Assembly (NCBI RefSeq): GCF_902506605.1
Contig: NZ_LR733979.1
Coordinates: 517,064-581,063, forward strand
Direction of reading: 5' to 3'
Origin: Sphingomonas sp. AX6
Lineage (GTDB): Bacteria; Pseudomonadota; Alphaproteobacteria; Sphingomonadales; Sphingomonadaceae
DNA: 64,000 nucleotides
Shown here in pieces: positions 10,396 to 20,271 of this stretch. The notes under the pieces are model-generated. The model was not told where the DNA came from. It worked only from the letters and a program-made list of their open reading frames with translations, and did not search any database. Position numbers and translations under genes: made by a program. Position 1 is the stretch's first letter. The number at the start of each line of letters is the position of its first letter.

Positions 10396-10408
10396 AGGTA
10401 GGAAGAAC

Positions 10409-12887
<2,479 letters not shown>

Positions 12888-12893
12888 ACTAAT

Positions 12894-12994
12894 TCCCCTC
12901 CCGCTTGCGGGAGGGGCTAGGGGAGGGCTTGTTCCCGGTGGACTAGAGCTCTCCCACATTCCCTCCCCCGACCCCTCCCGCAAGCGGGAGGGGA
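12894..12994. repeat. Paired GC-rich hairpins (family C) in the atpD-atpC gap
   Basis: Two self-complementary blocks, CCCCTCCCGCTTGCGGGAGG (from 12895) and CCCCTCCCGCAAGCGGGAGG (from 12972), are also complementary to each other across the interval. The final GGGGAG sits about 15 bases before the atpC ATG and may serve as or hide its ribosome-binding site. Confidence 0.85.
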
Positions 12995-13009
12995 GTGAGA
13001 AGCGAAAAA

Positions 13010-13261
13010 ATGCTGCACTTCGAACTCGTCACTCCTGAAAAGCTCGTCCGGTCCGAGGATGTGTACATGGTCGTCGTCCCCGGCACCGAGGGCGATTTCG
13101 GCGTGCTCGAAGGCCATGCCCCGCTGATGTCCACCATCCGCGACGGTGACCTCGCGATCTATCGCACCGAAAAGGGCGAGCCCGAGACGATCCGCATCCA
13201 GGGCGGCTTTGCCGAGGTGGGGACCAAGGGGCTGACGGTGCTGGCCGAACAGGTCGGCTGA
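13010..13261 (+). CDS. atpC: ATP synthase F1 subunit epsilon
   Basis: The 83-residue product ([20 protein letters not shown]) is the N-terminal beta-sandwich of epsilon, with the conserved [17 protein letters not shown] and VQGGFAEV-like [18 protein letters not shown]. It lacks the C-terminal helical hairpin found in longer epsilons; short forms are common in alphaproteobacteria. Epsilon links gamma to the c-ring. A GTG at 12995 is in frame but lies in the repeat; the ATG at 13010 is preferred. It is the last gene of the F1 operon. Confidence 0.95.
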   Translation: MLHFELVTPEKLVRSEDVYMVVVPGTEGDFGVLEGHAPLMSTIRDGDLAIYRTEKGEPETIRIQGGFAEVGTKGLTVLAEQVG

Positions 13262-13359
13262 GCGGCGCAATAACATGCCTTCCCGAATTGGTTAGGCAAT
13301 TGTAAAACCTTCGCCCGTAATCCTGTCGTCCAAGCATAGTGGGGCGATGAGGACGTAGA

Positions 13360-14892
13360 ATGAGTGCATTCGGACGACGCAGTGGACCCGGCGGGACGGG
13401 TGGTCGGCCCGCATTCGGTGTCGCACGACCGATGCAGGGCGGAGGCGCGCGACCTGCCGAACCCGATCACGGAACGCAATTCCCGCCGATCGAGCCCGCT
13501 GCGCTGGGTGCGGCTGAACCGTCCTTCGGTTCGGAACCCGCTATCGCCGGTCCGAATGACGCCGCGCTGCAACGACTCGCCGACCGTCAGGCAACGTCGG
13601 GCGAAGCGGGCAACAGCCGGGTCGAAGGATTCGAAAGCTCGATCCACCGTATCAAGGAACAGGTGTTGCCCCGCCTGCTCGAACGCGTCGATCCAGAAGC
13701 CGCGGCAACGCTCAGCAAGGACGAACTGGCCGAAGAATTCCGCCCGATCATCGGCGAGGTGCTGGCCGAGCTGAAACTGACGCTCAACCGCCGCGAACAG
13801 TTCGCGCTGGAAAAGGTGCTGGTCGATGAATTGCTGGGTCTCGGCCCGCTTGAGGAATTGCTCGCCGACGCCAATATTTCCGACATCATGGTCAACGGAC
13901 CAGAGCAGACCTATGTCGAGCGCAAGGGCAAGCTTGAACTCGCCAATATCCAGTTTCGCGACGAGGAACATCTGTTCCAAATCGCGCAGCGCATCTGTAA
14001 CTCGGTCGGTCGCCGTGTCGATCAGACCACGCCGCTGGCCGACGCCCGTCTTAAGGACGGTTCCCGCGTCAACGTGATCGTGCCGCCGCTGTCGCTTCGA
14101 GGCACCGCGATCTCGATCCGTAAATTCTCGGCCAAACCGATCACGCTCGATATGATGGCGGGCTTCGGCTCGATGTCGTCGCAAATGGCGACTGCTTTGA
14201 AGATAGCGGGCGCGTGCCGGTTCAACGTTGTCATCTCCGGCGGTACGGGTTCGGGCAAGACGACGATGCTCAACGCGTTGTCGAAAATGATCGACCCCGG
14301 TGAGCGCGTGCTGACGATCGAGGATGCCGCCGAACTCCGCCTGCAACAGCCGCACTGGCTGCCGCTGGAAACCCGCCCGCCCAATCTGGAGGGTCAAGGC
14401 GAAATCACCATCCGCGATCTCGTCAAGAACGCGCTGCGTATGCGTCCCGATCGCATCATCCTGGGCGAAATTCGTGGCTCCGAATGTTTCGACCTGCTTG
14501 CCGCGATGAACACGGGTCACGATGGATCGATGGCGACGCTCCACTCCAACTCCCCACGCGAATGCCTGGCGCGTATGGAGAACATGGTGATGATGTCGGA
14601 CATCAAGGTGCCCAAGGAAGCGATTTCGCGCCAGATCGCCGATTCGGTCGACCTGATTGTCCAGGTGAAGCGCCTGCGCGACGGCTCGCGCCGCGTGACG
14701 AACATCACGGAAGTCATCGGCATGGAAGGCCCGGTGATCGTCACGCAGGAATTGTTCAAATTCGAATATCTCGACGAAAGCGCCGACGGCAAGATCGTCG
14801 GCGAATATCGATCGATGGGCCTGCGCCCCTATACTTTGGAAAAGGCCAAAATGTTCGGCTTCGACCAGGCGATGCTCGAGGCGTGTTTGTAA
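13360..14892 (+). CDS. cpaF: CpaF/TadA-type secretion ATPase of a Flp pilus or Tad system
   Basis: The 510-residue protein has a Gly/Pro/Arg-rich, probably unstructured N-terminus (about 1-70), the GspE-like N-domain, and the RecA-like ATPase with Walker A GGTGSGKTT at 294-302, an Asp box (ERVLTIEDAAEL), the Walker B region (RPDRIILGEIRGSE) and a His box (MNTGHDGSMATLHSN). These are the hallmarks of CpaF/TadA hexamers that power Tad pilus assembly at the inner membrane. No other cpa/tad genes are in the window, so this copy is separated from a full locus or the rest lies elsewhere. The start is the ATG at 13360. Confidence 0.93.
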   Translation: MSAFGRRSGPGGTGGRPAFGVARPMQGGGARPAEPDHGTQFPPIEPAALGAAEPSFGSEPAIAGPNDAALQRLADRQATSGEAGNSRVEGFESSIHRIKEQVLPRLLERVDPEAAATLSKDELAEEFRPIIGEVLAELKLTLNRREQFALEKVLVDELLGLGPLEELLADANISDIMVNGPEQTYVERKGKLELANIQFRDEEHLFQIAQRICNSVGRRVDQTTPLADARLKDGSRVNVIVPPLSLRGTAISIRKFSAKPITLDMMAGFGSMSSQMATALKIAGACRFNVVISGGTGSGKTTMLNALSKMIDPGERVLTIEDAAELRLQQPHWLPLETRPPNLEGQGEITIRDLVKNALRMRPDRIILGEIRGSECFDLLAAMNTGHDGSMATLHSNSPRECLARMENMVMMSDIKVPKEAISRQIADSVDLIVQVKRLRDGSRRVTNITEVIGMEGPVIVTQELFKFEYLDESADGKIVGEYRSMGLRPYTLEKAKMFGFDQAMLEACL

Positions 14893-14898
14893 ACGTAA

Positions 14899-14980
14899 AT
14901 CCTCCCCATCGTGGAGCGGGGGGATACCCCTCGGTCAGTCGCTGCGCGACTGCCACTTCCCCTGCCGGGAAGGAATTAGG
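14899..14980. repeat. GC-rich intergenic repeat remnant (family D) downstream of cpaF
   Basis: It contains CCTCCCCATCGTGGAGCGGG, a hairpin around CAGTCGCTGCGCGACTG and CCCCTGCCGGGAAGG. This resembles a degenerate palindromic element and lies between two converging genes, so it may end transcription from either side. No T-run follows. Confidence 0.5.
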
Positions 14981-14982
14981 CG

Positions 14983-15186
14983 CTACCAACCGCCCATTTT
15001 GAAGCCGTACAGCGCCATCATCGCGGCGCCGATTACTGCAATCACCTGAACCGTGGTCCAGGGCATGATCCCGACCCGGTCGATGTTGCGGCGGTTCTTG
15101 CGGCGGTACTCGGCGACGCCGCTGCCGACCGCGACCGCGACCAGGCTGCCGATCCCTGCCAATAATGCGTGTTGCATCACGTCCAT
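14983..15186 (-). CDS. Small membrane protein of unknown function, 67 aa
   Basis: This 67-residue protein has two hydrophobic segments, HALLAGIGSLVAVAVGSGV and TVQVIAVIGAAMMALYGF, joined by a basic loop (EYRRKNRRNIDRVG). That arrangement predicts a helical hairpin with the positive loop in the cytoplasm. A GGAG lies six bases before the ATG, supporting a real gene. It is divergent from the exported methyltransferase-like gene, with the start regions only about 60 bp apart. I do not recognise a family. Confidence 0.6.
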   Translation of the reverse strand: MDVMQHALLAGIGSLVAVAVGSGVAEYRRKNRRNIDRVGIMPWTTVQVIAVIGAAMMALYGFKMGGW

Positions 15187-15245
15187 CCGTGCTCCAGTTT
15201 CGCCCGCGATATAGGGTGATCAAACCCGATTGCGAGGAGCCCGAA

Positions 15246-16040
15246 ATGCGTCACCTGACTTTATTTGCCGCCGCCACATTGGGAGTCGCGACCGTCGCGA
15301 TCGCCGCCCAGGATACCAACCGCGTCGCGCTCGACACCGCGGTCACCGCGGGCACCCGCACCCCCGCCAATTCCGCGCGCGACCGGTATCGCAATCCCGC
15401 CGAAACCCTGGCATTTTTCCAAGTGAAGCCGACCGATACCGTCATCGAACTGTGGCCCGGCGGCGGCTGGTACACCGAAATTCTTGCGCCCTATCTGAAG
15501 GCAGGCCGTCTGATCGGCGTCGCGCCCGCCAACGGCCTGCGCGGGATTGAGGGGCTGCGGACCAAGGATGCCTCCACCTATGGCCGCGTCGAGACCGCGC
15601 CTTATGATCCCGCCACCGGGATGACCGCGATCGACGCGAGCTCGGCGGACGTCGTGCTCACCTTCCGCAACGTCCACAACTGGCGGATGGGCGGGGTCGA
15701 GAACGCGGAGAAGGTCTTTGCCGAAGCATATCGTGTGCTGAAACCCGGCGGGGTGCTGGGCGTCGTCGAACACCGGCTGCCCGAAGCGCGCGATGCCGGG
15801 GCCGAGGAAAAGAGCGGCTATATGAAGGTCAGCTCGGTCGTCGCGCTTGCCACGAAAGCAGGCTTCACCGTCGATGCGCAGTCCGAGGTGAATGCCAACC
15901 CCAAGGACACCGCCGACTGGCCGCAAGGCGTTTGGACGCTGCCGCCTTCGCTGCGGCTGAAGGATGTCGATCGCGCCAAATATCAGGCGATCGGCGAAAG
16001 CGACCGCATGACCATCCGGTTCCGTAAACCCGCCGCCTGA
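15246..16040 (+). CDS. Exported class I SAM-methyltransferase-like protein
   Basis: The 264-residue product starts with a signal peptide (MRHLTLFAAATLGVATVAIA, then AQ) and a GAGGAG ribosome-binding site. The mature part has a Rossmann methyltransferase pattern: VIELWPGGGWYTEILAPYL (motif I, with Trp in place of the usual acidic run), SADVVLTFRNVHNW, and YRVLKPGGVLGVVEHR. Such exported methyltransferase-like proteins are common in sphingomonads. SAM is not expected in the periplasm, so the activity is uncertain. It could be a repurposed fold or the leader may be retained as an anchor. A bidirectional terminator follows. Confidence 0.75.
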   Translation: MRHLTLFAAATLGVATVAIAAQDTNRVALDTAVTAGTRTPANSARDRYRNPAETLAFFQVKPTDTVIELWPGGGWYTEILAPYLKAGRLIGVAPANGLRGIEGLRTKDASTYGRVETAPYDPATGMTAIDASSADVVLTFRNVHNWRMGGVENAEKVFAEAYRVLKPGGVLGVVEHRLPEARDAGAEEKSGYMKVSSVVALATKAGFTVDAQSEVNANPKDTADWPQGVWTLPPSLRLKDVDRAKYQAIGESDRMTIRFRKPAA

Positions 16041-16055
16041 ACTCAAATCCCAGCC

Positions 16056-16093
16056 AAAAAAGGCCGGCCCCGCGAGGGACCGGCCTTGTTCTC
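16056..16093. terminator. Bidirectional hairpin terminator
   Basis: AAGGCCGGCCCC and GGGACCGGCCTT form a stem with a GCGA loop. It is flanked by AAAAA on the left and TTGTTCTCTT on the right, between two converging genes, so it can act for both strands. Confidence 0.8.
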
Positions 16094-16102
16094 TTGTCCG
16101 GA

Positions 16103-18271
16103 TCAATTGACCGGGAAGCCGCGCTTCTTGAGCAGCGCATTCACTTCCGGGTCACGGCCGCGGAATTCGCGGTAGGCGTCCACCCGGTCGATTTCGTTGC
16201 CGGTGGATAGAATCCACTTGGCGTAGCTATCGGCCGTCGCCTTGTCGAAGACGCCGCGTTCCTCGAACAACGCCCAGGTGTCGGCGTCCATCGTTTCCGA
16301 CCAGAGATAGCTGTAATATCCCGCCGAATAGGCGTCGGACGAGAAGAGGTGATTGAACTGCGGCAGGCGGTGCCGCATCACGATCTCCTTCGGCATGCCG
16401 ATCTTCGCCAGCGTTTCCTTTTCGAACGCATCGGGGTCCGCGACGCCCGTGGTCCGGGTGTGCATTTCCATGTCGACGATCGCCGAAGAGAGATATTCGA
16501 CCGTCGCGAAGCCCTGGTTGAAGGTCGACGCTTTTTCGATCTTCTGGATCAGCGACGCGGGCATCACTTCACCGGTCTGGTAATGCTTGGCGAAGCGGCT
16601 GAGCACCGGCTGGGTCAGCAGCCAATTCTCGTTCACCTGGCTCGGATATTCCACAAAGTCGCGCGGCGTGCCGTTGAAGCTCGGATATTCGACATTCGAG
16701 ATGAAGTAATGCAGCGCGTGGCCGAATTCATGGAACAGCGTTTCCGCGTCGTCCAGGCTGATCAACGCGGGCTGACCGGCAGGCGGCTTCACGAAATTAT
16801 TGTTGTTCGAACCCAGCACGATGTTCTTGTCGGTGAGCCCGGCGCGGCTGCGATAGGTGGTTGCCCATGCGCCCGACCGCTTGCCGGTGCGCGCATAATC
16901 GTCGCGGTAGAACACGCCGACCTGATCGCCCGACCCGCGCTTCGTCACCGAATAGACGCGGATATCGGGATGCCAGGTGGGAACGGTGCCGGTGATTTCC
17001 TTGAAGTCGAGCCCGAACAATTCACCCGCCGCCCAATAGGACGCCTCGATGATGTTGTTCAGTTCGAAATAGGGCTTCACCTCATCCGCCGACAGGTCGT
17101 AGCGATCCTTGCGAACCTTTTCCTGATAGAAGCGGTAGTCCCAGGGTTCGATCGTGATGTTCTGGCCGGACGACTTGGCCATCGCCTGCTGGTCGGCAAC
17201 TTCCTGTTTCACGCGCGCGACCGCGGCGGGCCAAACGCGCATCATCAGTTCGTTGGCAGCCGCCGGCGTTTTCGCCATCGTGTCCTGCATCCGCCATTCG
17301 GCGTGGTTCTTGTAACCGAGCAGCTTGGCGCGATCGGCGCGGATCTGGGTGATCTTGGCGATGGTCGCATTGGTGTCGTTCGCGCCGCCATTGTCGCCGC
17401 GTCTGACGAAGGCGCGCCAAACCTTTTCACGCAGCGCACGGTCCTCGGCAAAGGTCAGCACGGGATCGACTGCGGAACGCGTGTTGACGATCGCATAGCT
17501 GCCCGCGGGGAGGTTGCGTTCCTTGGCAGCACCGGCGGCTGCGCCCTTGATGTCGGCGGGGACGCCCTTCATCTGCGCTTCGGTTGCGGTGATGTAGGTG
17601 CTTTCGTCTGCCAGCACCTTTTCGGAGAAGCCCGAAAATTCGGTCGAGAGCGCGGCGTTGTAGGCCGACAATTGCTGCTTCTGTTCGGCGTTGAGGTTCG
17701 CACCGCGACGGACGAAGCTGTCATAATAGCGCTCGACCAGACGGATCTGCTGCGCATTCAGACCGGCGCTGTTGCGGTTGTCGTACACTGCCTTGATCCG
17801 CTGAAAGAGGATCGGATCGAGCGTGATTTCGTCCGACGCGGCGGACAGCTTCGGCCCCCATTCGCGCGACAATGCCTGATACTGGGAGTTGGTCATGTTG
17901 CTGGTCATGACGCTGAACACCGACAGCACGCGGCCAAGGCGTTCGCCCGCCTTTTCCATCGGCACGATGATGTTTTCGAACGTCGGCGCGGCGCGGTGGC
18001 GGGTGATCGCCTGATATTCGCGGCGTTGTTCGTCGATGCCGTACTGGATCGCCTCGGGGAACATGGCGGGGGTCACCTTGTCGAACGGCGGCGTGCCGTC
18101 ATAGGCGCCGGACCAGTCGGCGAGCAGAATGTTGTCAGGCATTGCCTGATCGCCAGCCGCCGCAACCGGGGCTTCGCTGCCCGCCGAAGCGGTGGTGCCG
18201 TCGGTCGTCGCCATGCTGCTGCATCCTCCAAGCGCGAACGCAGCCGCGCTCGCCAATAAAATCGCCTTCAT
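16103..18271 (-). CDS. M3 family zinc metallopeptidase lipoprotein (peptidyl-dipeptidase Dcp-like)
   Basis: The 722-residue protein has a lipoprotein signal ending in ALGGC (Cys16), so it should be anchored in the cell envelope. The M3 zinc motif HEFGH is at 514-518 (context TLFHEFGHALHYF), and the rest is the long helical thermolysin-like bowl of this family (EWRMQDTMAKTP, NMEMHTRTT-like VDMEMHTRTTG). It should trim short peptides, such as those from envelope protein turnover. Dcp and oligopeptidase A differ by fine specificity that I cannot read from sequence; the exported form favours a Dcp-like role. The start has a good GGAGAG site. Confidence 0.92.
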   Translation of the reverse strand: MKAILLASAAAFALGGCSSMATTDGTTASAGSEAPVAAAGDQAMPDNILLADWSGAYDGTPPFDKVTPAMFPEAIQYGIDEQRREYQAITRHRAAPTFENIIVPMEKAGERLGRVLSVFSVMTSNMTNSQYQALSREWGPKLSAASDEITLDPILFQRIKAVYDNRNSAGLNAQQIRLVERYYDSFVRRGANLNAEQKQQLSAYNAALSTEFSGFSEKVLADESTYITATEAQMKGVPADIKGAAAGAAKERNLPAGSYAIVNTRSAVDPVLTFAEDRALREKVWRAFVRRGDNGGANDTNATIAKITQIRADRAKLLGYKNHAEWRMQDTMAKTPAAANELMMRVWPAAVARVKQEVADQQAMAKSSGQNITIEPWDYRFYQEKVRKDRYDLSADEVKPYFELNNIIEASYWAAGELFGLDFKEITGTVPTWHPDIRVYSVTKRGSGDQVGVFYRDDYARTGKRSGAWATTYRSRAGLTDKNIVLGSNNNNFVKPPAGQPALISLDDAETLFHEFGHALHYFISNVEYPSFNGTPRDFVEYPSQVNENWLLTQPVLSRFAKHYQTGEVMPASLIQKIEKASTFNQGFATVEYLSSAIVDMEMHTRTTGVADPDAFEKETLAKIGMPKEIVMRHRLPQFNHLFSSDAYSAGYYSYLWSETMDADTWALFEERGVFDKATADSYAKWILSTGNEIDRVDAYREFRGRDPEVNALLKKRGFPVN

Positions 18272-18610
18272 GAAACTCTCCGGATTGAAACTCGGGACAT
18301 CGGAGCGAGCCGCGAAGGCCCGCCATCGGGGTCTGCTAATACAGAAACGCGGCTGAACCTAGGGTGAGGGGAGATATTATATCGGCGGGCGGTGGCGGCT
18401 CGAACCTGAACAAGTTGACAAGGTTTACACGATTGCGTGGTTTTGAGGGGTGAGGCGACGGCGACGCGGCGGGGAGGCCACGGCGACGCGACACTGGGTT
18501 GGTTCGTGGTTTCAGCAGGGGTGGTCTGGCGCGCCATCGCTCAGGGTAGAGCAGACGAAATCCTACATTTCCAGTTGAATGAACGGCGGGAATTGGGTGG
18601 GAAGCTGCCG
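18272..18610. other. 339-bp stretch without a supported gene
   Basis: It holds the upstream region of the M3 peptidase gene. The strand opposite the GAACCTGAACAAGTTGACAA block at about 18393 reads VNLVNLFRF, a remnant often met in proteobacterial intergenic DNA. A short plus-strand open frame (18437-18625) has no ribosome-binding site or protein-like composition. I see no clear promoter or RNA. Confidence 0.5.
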
Positions 18611-18961
18611 TTACCAGAGAAGTAAGAACACCGCAGCGCATAAACCTACCGCGACGACGATCCACCATTGCGAGATATGCGAACCAATATGCTTCCCCCG
18701 CTCGATTTCCTTGGGCAGATAGCCATCTAGCGCCGCTATGTGGTTCATCATCCGCTCCCGTCGGGAAGCAGTGTATTTCGGATCCTTCTTTCGAATGTCT
18801 TTATCGTCCGCCCAATGGCTTAACTCCTGCCACGCATCCTTCTCTGCTCGATTAAGTAAGCGCGGATCGGCAACGGCGGCATCCAATTGATCTGCGGCGA
18901 TGTCGCCGCCGCTGGCCACCCTTTCAAGAGCAGACCGAAGATAGGCGCGGGCTTTAGACAT
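18611..18961 (-). CDS. Hypothetical 116-aa protein with one C-terminal membrane helix
   Basis: The soluble part (MSKARAYLRSALERVASGGD onward) is charged and helical and mentions no known motif; it ends in one strong transmembrane helix (WWIVVAVGLCAAVFLLLW), so it should be tail-anchored in the inner membrane with most residues in the cytoplasm. The base composition is slightly less GC-rich than its neighbours. The start was set at 18961 because the preceding 23 in-frame codons (MRAKLNVCKRPHCG) look non-coding. No family is recognised and neighbours give no clue. Confidence 0.55.
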   Translation of the reverse strand: MSKARAYLRSALERVASGGDIAADQLDAAVADPRLLNRAEKDAWQELSHWADDKDIRKKDPKYTASRRERMMNHIAALDGYLPKEIERGKHIGSHISQWWIVVAVGLCAAVFLLLW

Positions 18962-19053
18962 TGCGGTAGTATGACACCGGTCAAAATGTCCGCAATGGGG
19001 TCGTTTGCAGACATTCAGCTTTGCCCGCAAATGTCAGCAAAACGTAGCGGGGC

Positions 19054-20082
19054 CTAAACGATCCGAACATCCTCTGATGACACAGAGAGCCGCACGGTGC
19101 CGCGACCCAAAATCGGGCGCGTCGCCAGATGCGCCAGGATCGGGGTATCACCGACCATTCCCGACACCTCGTACCGGTCGCCGAGATAGGCGATTTCGCT
19201 GACCGTCAGATCAAAGCCCGCGCCGTCCCCCGCCACCCCGAATGCCTCCGGGCGGGCGAGCAGGGTGGCGGGGCCGTCGGGGTGGTTGGGGGCTGGTATC
19301 GTGCCCAGCGCCGTTTCAATCCGGCCGTCCTTCACCATCCCGGGCAACGCGTTGACCGGGCCGAGCAGGCGGGCGGCGGCGGCGCTGGTGGGCTGGGCGT
19401 AACATTCCTCCGGCGTGCCGGTTTGCAGCACGCGCCCCTCGGCCATCAACACGATGCGGTCGCCTACGCGCATCGCTTCCTCTGCGTCATGGGTGACGAT
19501 GAGTACCGCCGCGCCGCTCGCGCGCAACTGGCCCAGGATGGCGAGCTGGATGTCGCGACGCAGCGCGCCGTCTAGGCCCGAAAAGGGCTCGTCCATCAGC
19601 ACCACGGCGGGCTCGCGCGCGAGTGCACGGGCGATGGCGACGCGTTGCTGCTCGCCGCCCGACAGGCTGTGGGGATAGGCGTGCGCAAGGTGTGCGATCT
19701 GGAAGCGGTCGAGCAGGGCGGCAACGCGGGTCGCGCGGTCGGCCTTGTTCAGATGCGCGAGGCCGAAGCCGACATTCTTCGTGACATCGAGGTGCGGGAA
19801 CAGGGCATAGTCCTGGAACACCAGGCCGATGCCGCGCTTCTCGGGCGGTAGGTGCGTTGTAGAGTCCGCGAACAGCGTGTCGCCCGCGATCGTTCCCCGA
19901 TCGGCGCATTCCAGCCCGGCAATCAGGCGCAGCAAGGTGGACTTGCCGCAGCCCGACCGGCCGAGCAGGCACGTCACCTGCCCTGCCGCGAGATCGAAGC
20001 TGGCGCCGTCCACGGCCTGCACCGATCCATAGGATTTGGCGACATCGGCGACGGACAGAGCGGGAGCGGTCATGGTGAGCAT
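19054..20082 (-). CDS. fbpC: Iron(III) ABC transporter ATP-binding protein
   Basis: The 342-residue ATPase has Walker A GRSGCGKST at 41-49, a Q-loop (VFQDYALFPHLDV), the signature LSGGEQQRVAIARALA, Walker B VVLMDEPFSGLD and the switch VTHDAEEA, followed by a C-terminal TOBE-like regulatory region. This arrangement is that of FbpC/PotA-type ATPases. It is the last gene of a three-gene importer on the minus strand (binding protein, permease, ATPase), with a palindromic repeat in each gap. An alternative ATG at 20073 is possible. The iron substrate is inferred from the binding protein and the upstream operator-like site. Confidence 0.9.
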   Translation of the reverse strand: MLTMTAPALSVADVAKSYGSVQAVDGASFDLAAGQVTCLLGRSGCGKSTLLRLIAGLECADRGTIAGDTLFADSTTHLPPEKRGIGLVFQDYALFPHLDVTKNVGFGLAHLNKADRATRVAALLDRFQIAHLAHAYPHSLSGGEQQRVAIARALAREPAVVLMDEPFSGLDGALRRDIQLAILGQLRASGAAVLIVTHDAEEAMRVGDRIVLMAEGRVLQTGTPEECYAQPTSAAAARLLGPVNALPGMVKDGRIETALGTIPAPNHPDGPATLLARPEAFGVAGDGAGFDLTVSEIAYLGDRYEVSGMVGDTPILAHLATRPILGRGTVRLSVSSEDVRIV

Positions 20083-20110
20083 GCCGGTCTGGGAAAGTAT
20101 GACCCCACCC

Positions 20111-20240
20111 CGTTTGTTTCGAGCGAAGTCGAGAAACGCTCGCGAGCGCCTCGGTCACGTTTCTCGACTTCGAGCCAAAGGCTCGAAGCCTGTCCTGAGC
20201 GCCTGCCTTGGCAGACAGTCGAAGGGCTCGAAACAAACGG
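20111..20240. repeat. Compound inverted repeat, family E copy 1, between fbpB and fbpC
   Basis: The arm CGTTTGTTTCGAGCGAAGTC (from 20111) has complements at 20158-20175 and at 20217-20239. The element appears as two nested or tandem palindromes joined by AGCCTGTCCTGAGCGCC. It would form stem-loops in the polycistronic message. Confidence 0.85.
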
Positions 20241-20271
20241 ATGGGGGTGGGTTGGTGTCACTGCACCCGAC

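Noticed and set aside
13360..14892. Start of a type IV secretion or conjugation region
   Set aside because: The ATPase is of the CpaF/TadA pilus type and no virB, tra or other tad genes accompany it.
16349..18259. A 636-codon plus-strand open frame opposite the M3 peptidase
   Set aside because: It is antisense to a gene with intact catalytic motifs. The composition is not protein-like.
18437..18625. A 62-codon plus-strand frame in the gap before the orphan membrane protein
   Set aside because: It has no ribosome-binding site and no protein-like pattern, and it overlaps the end of the opposite gene.
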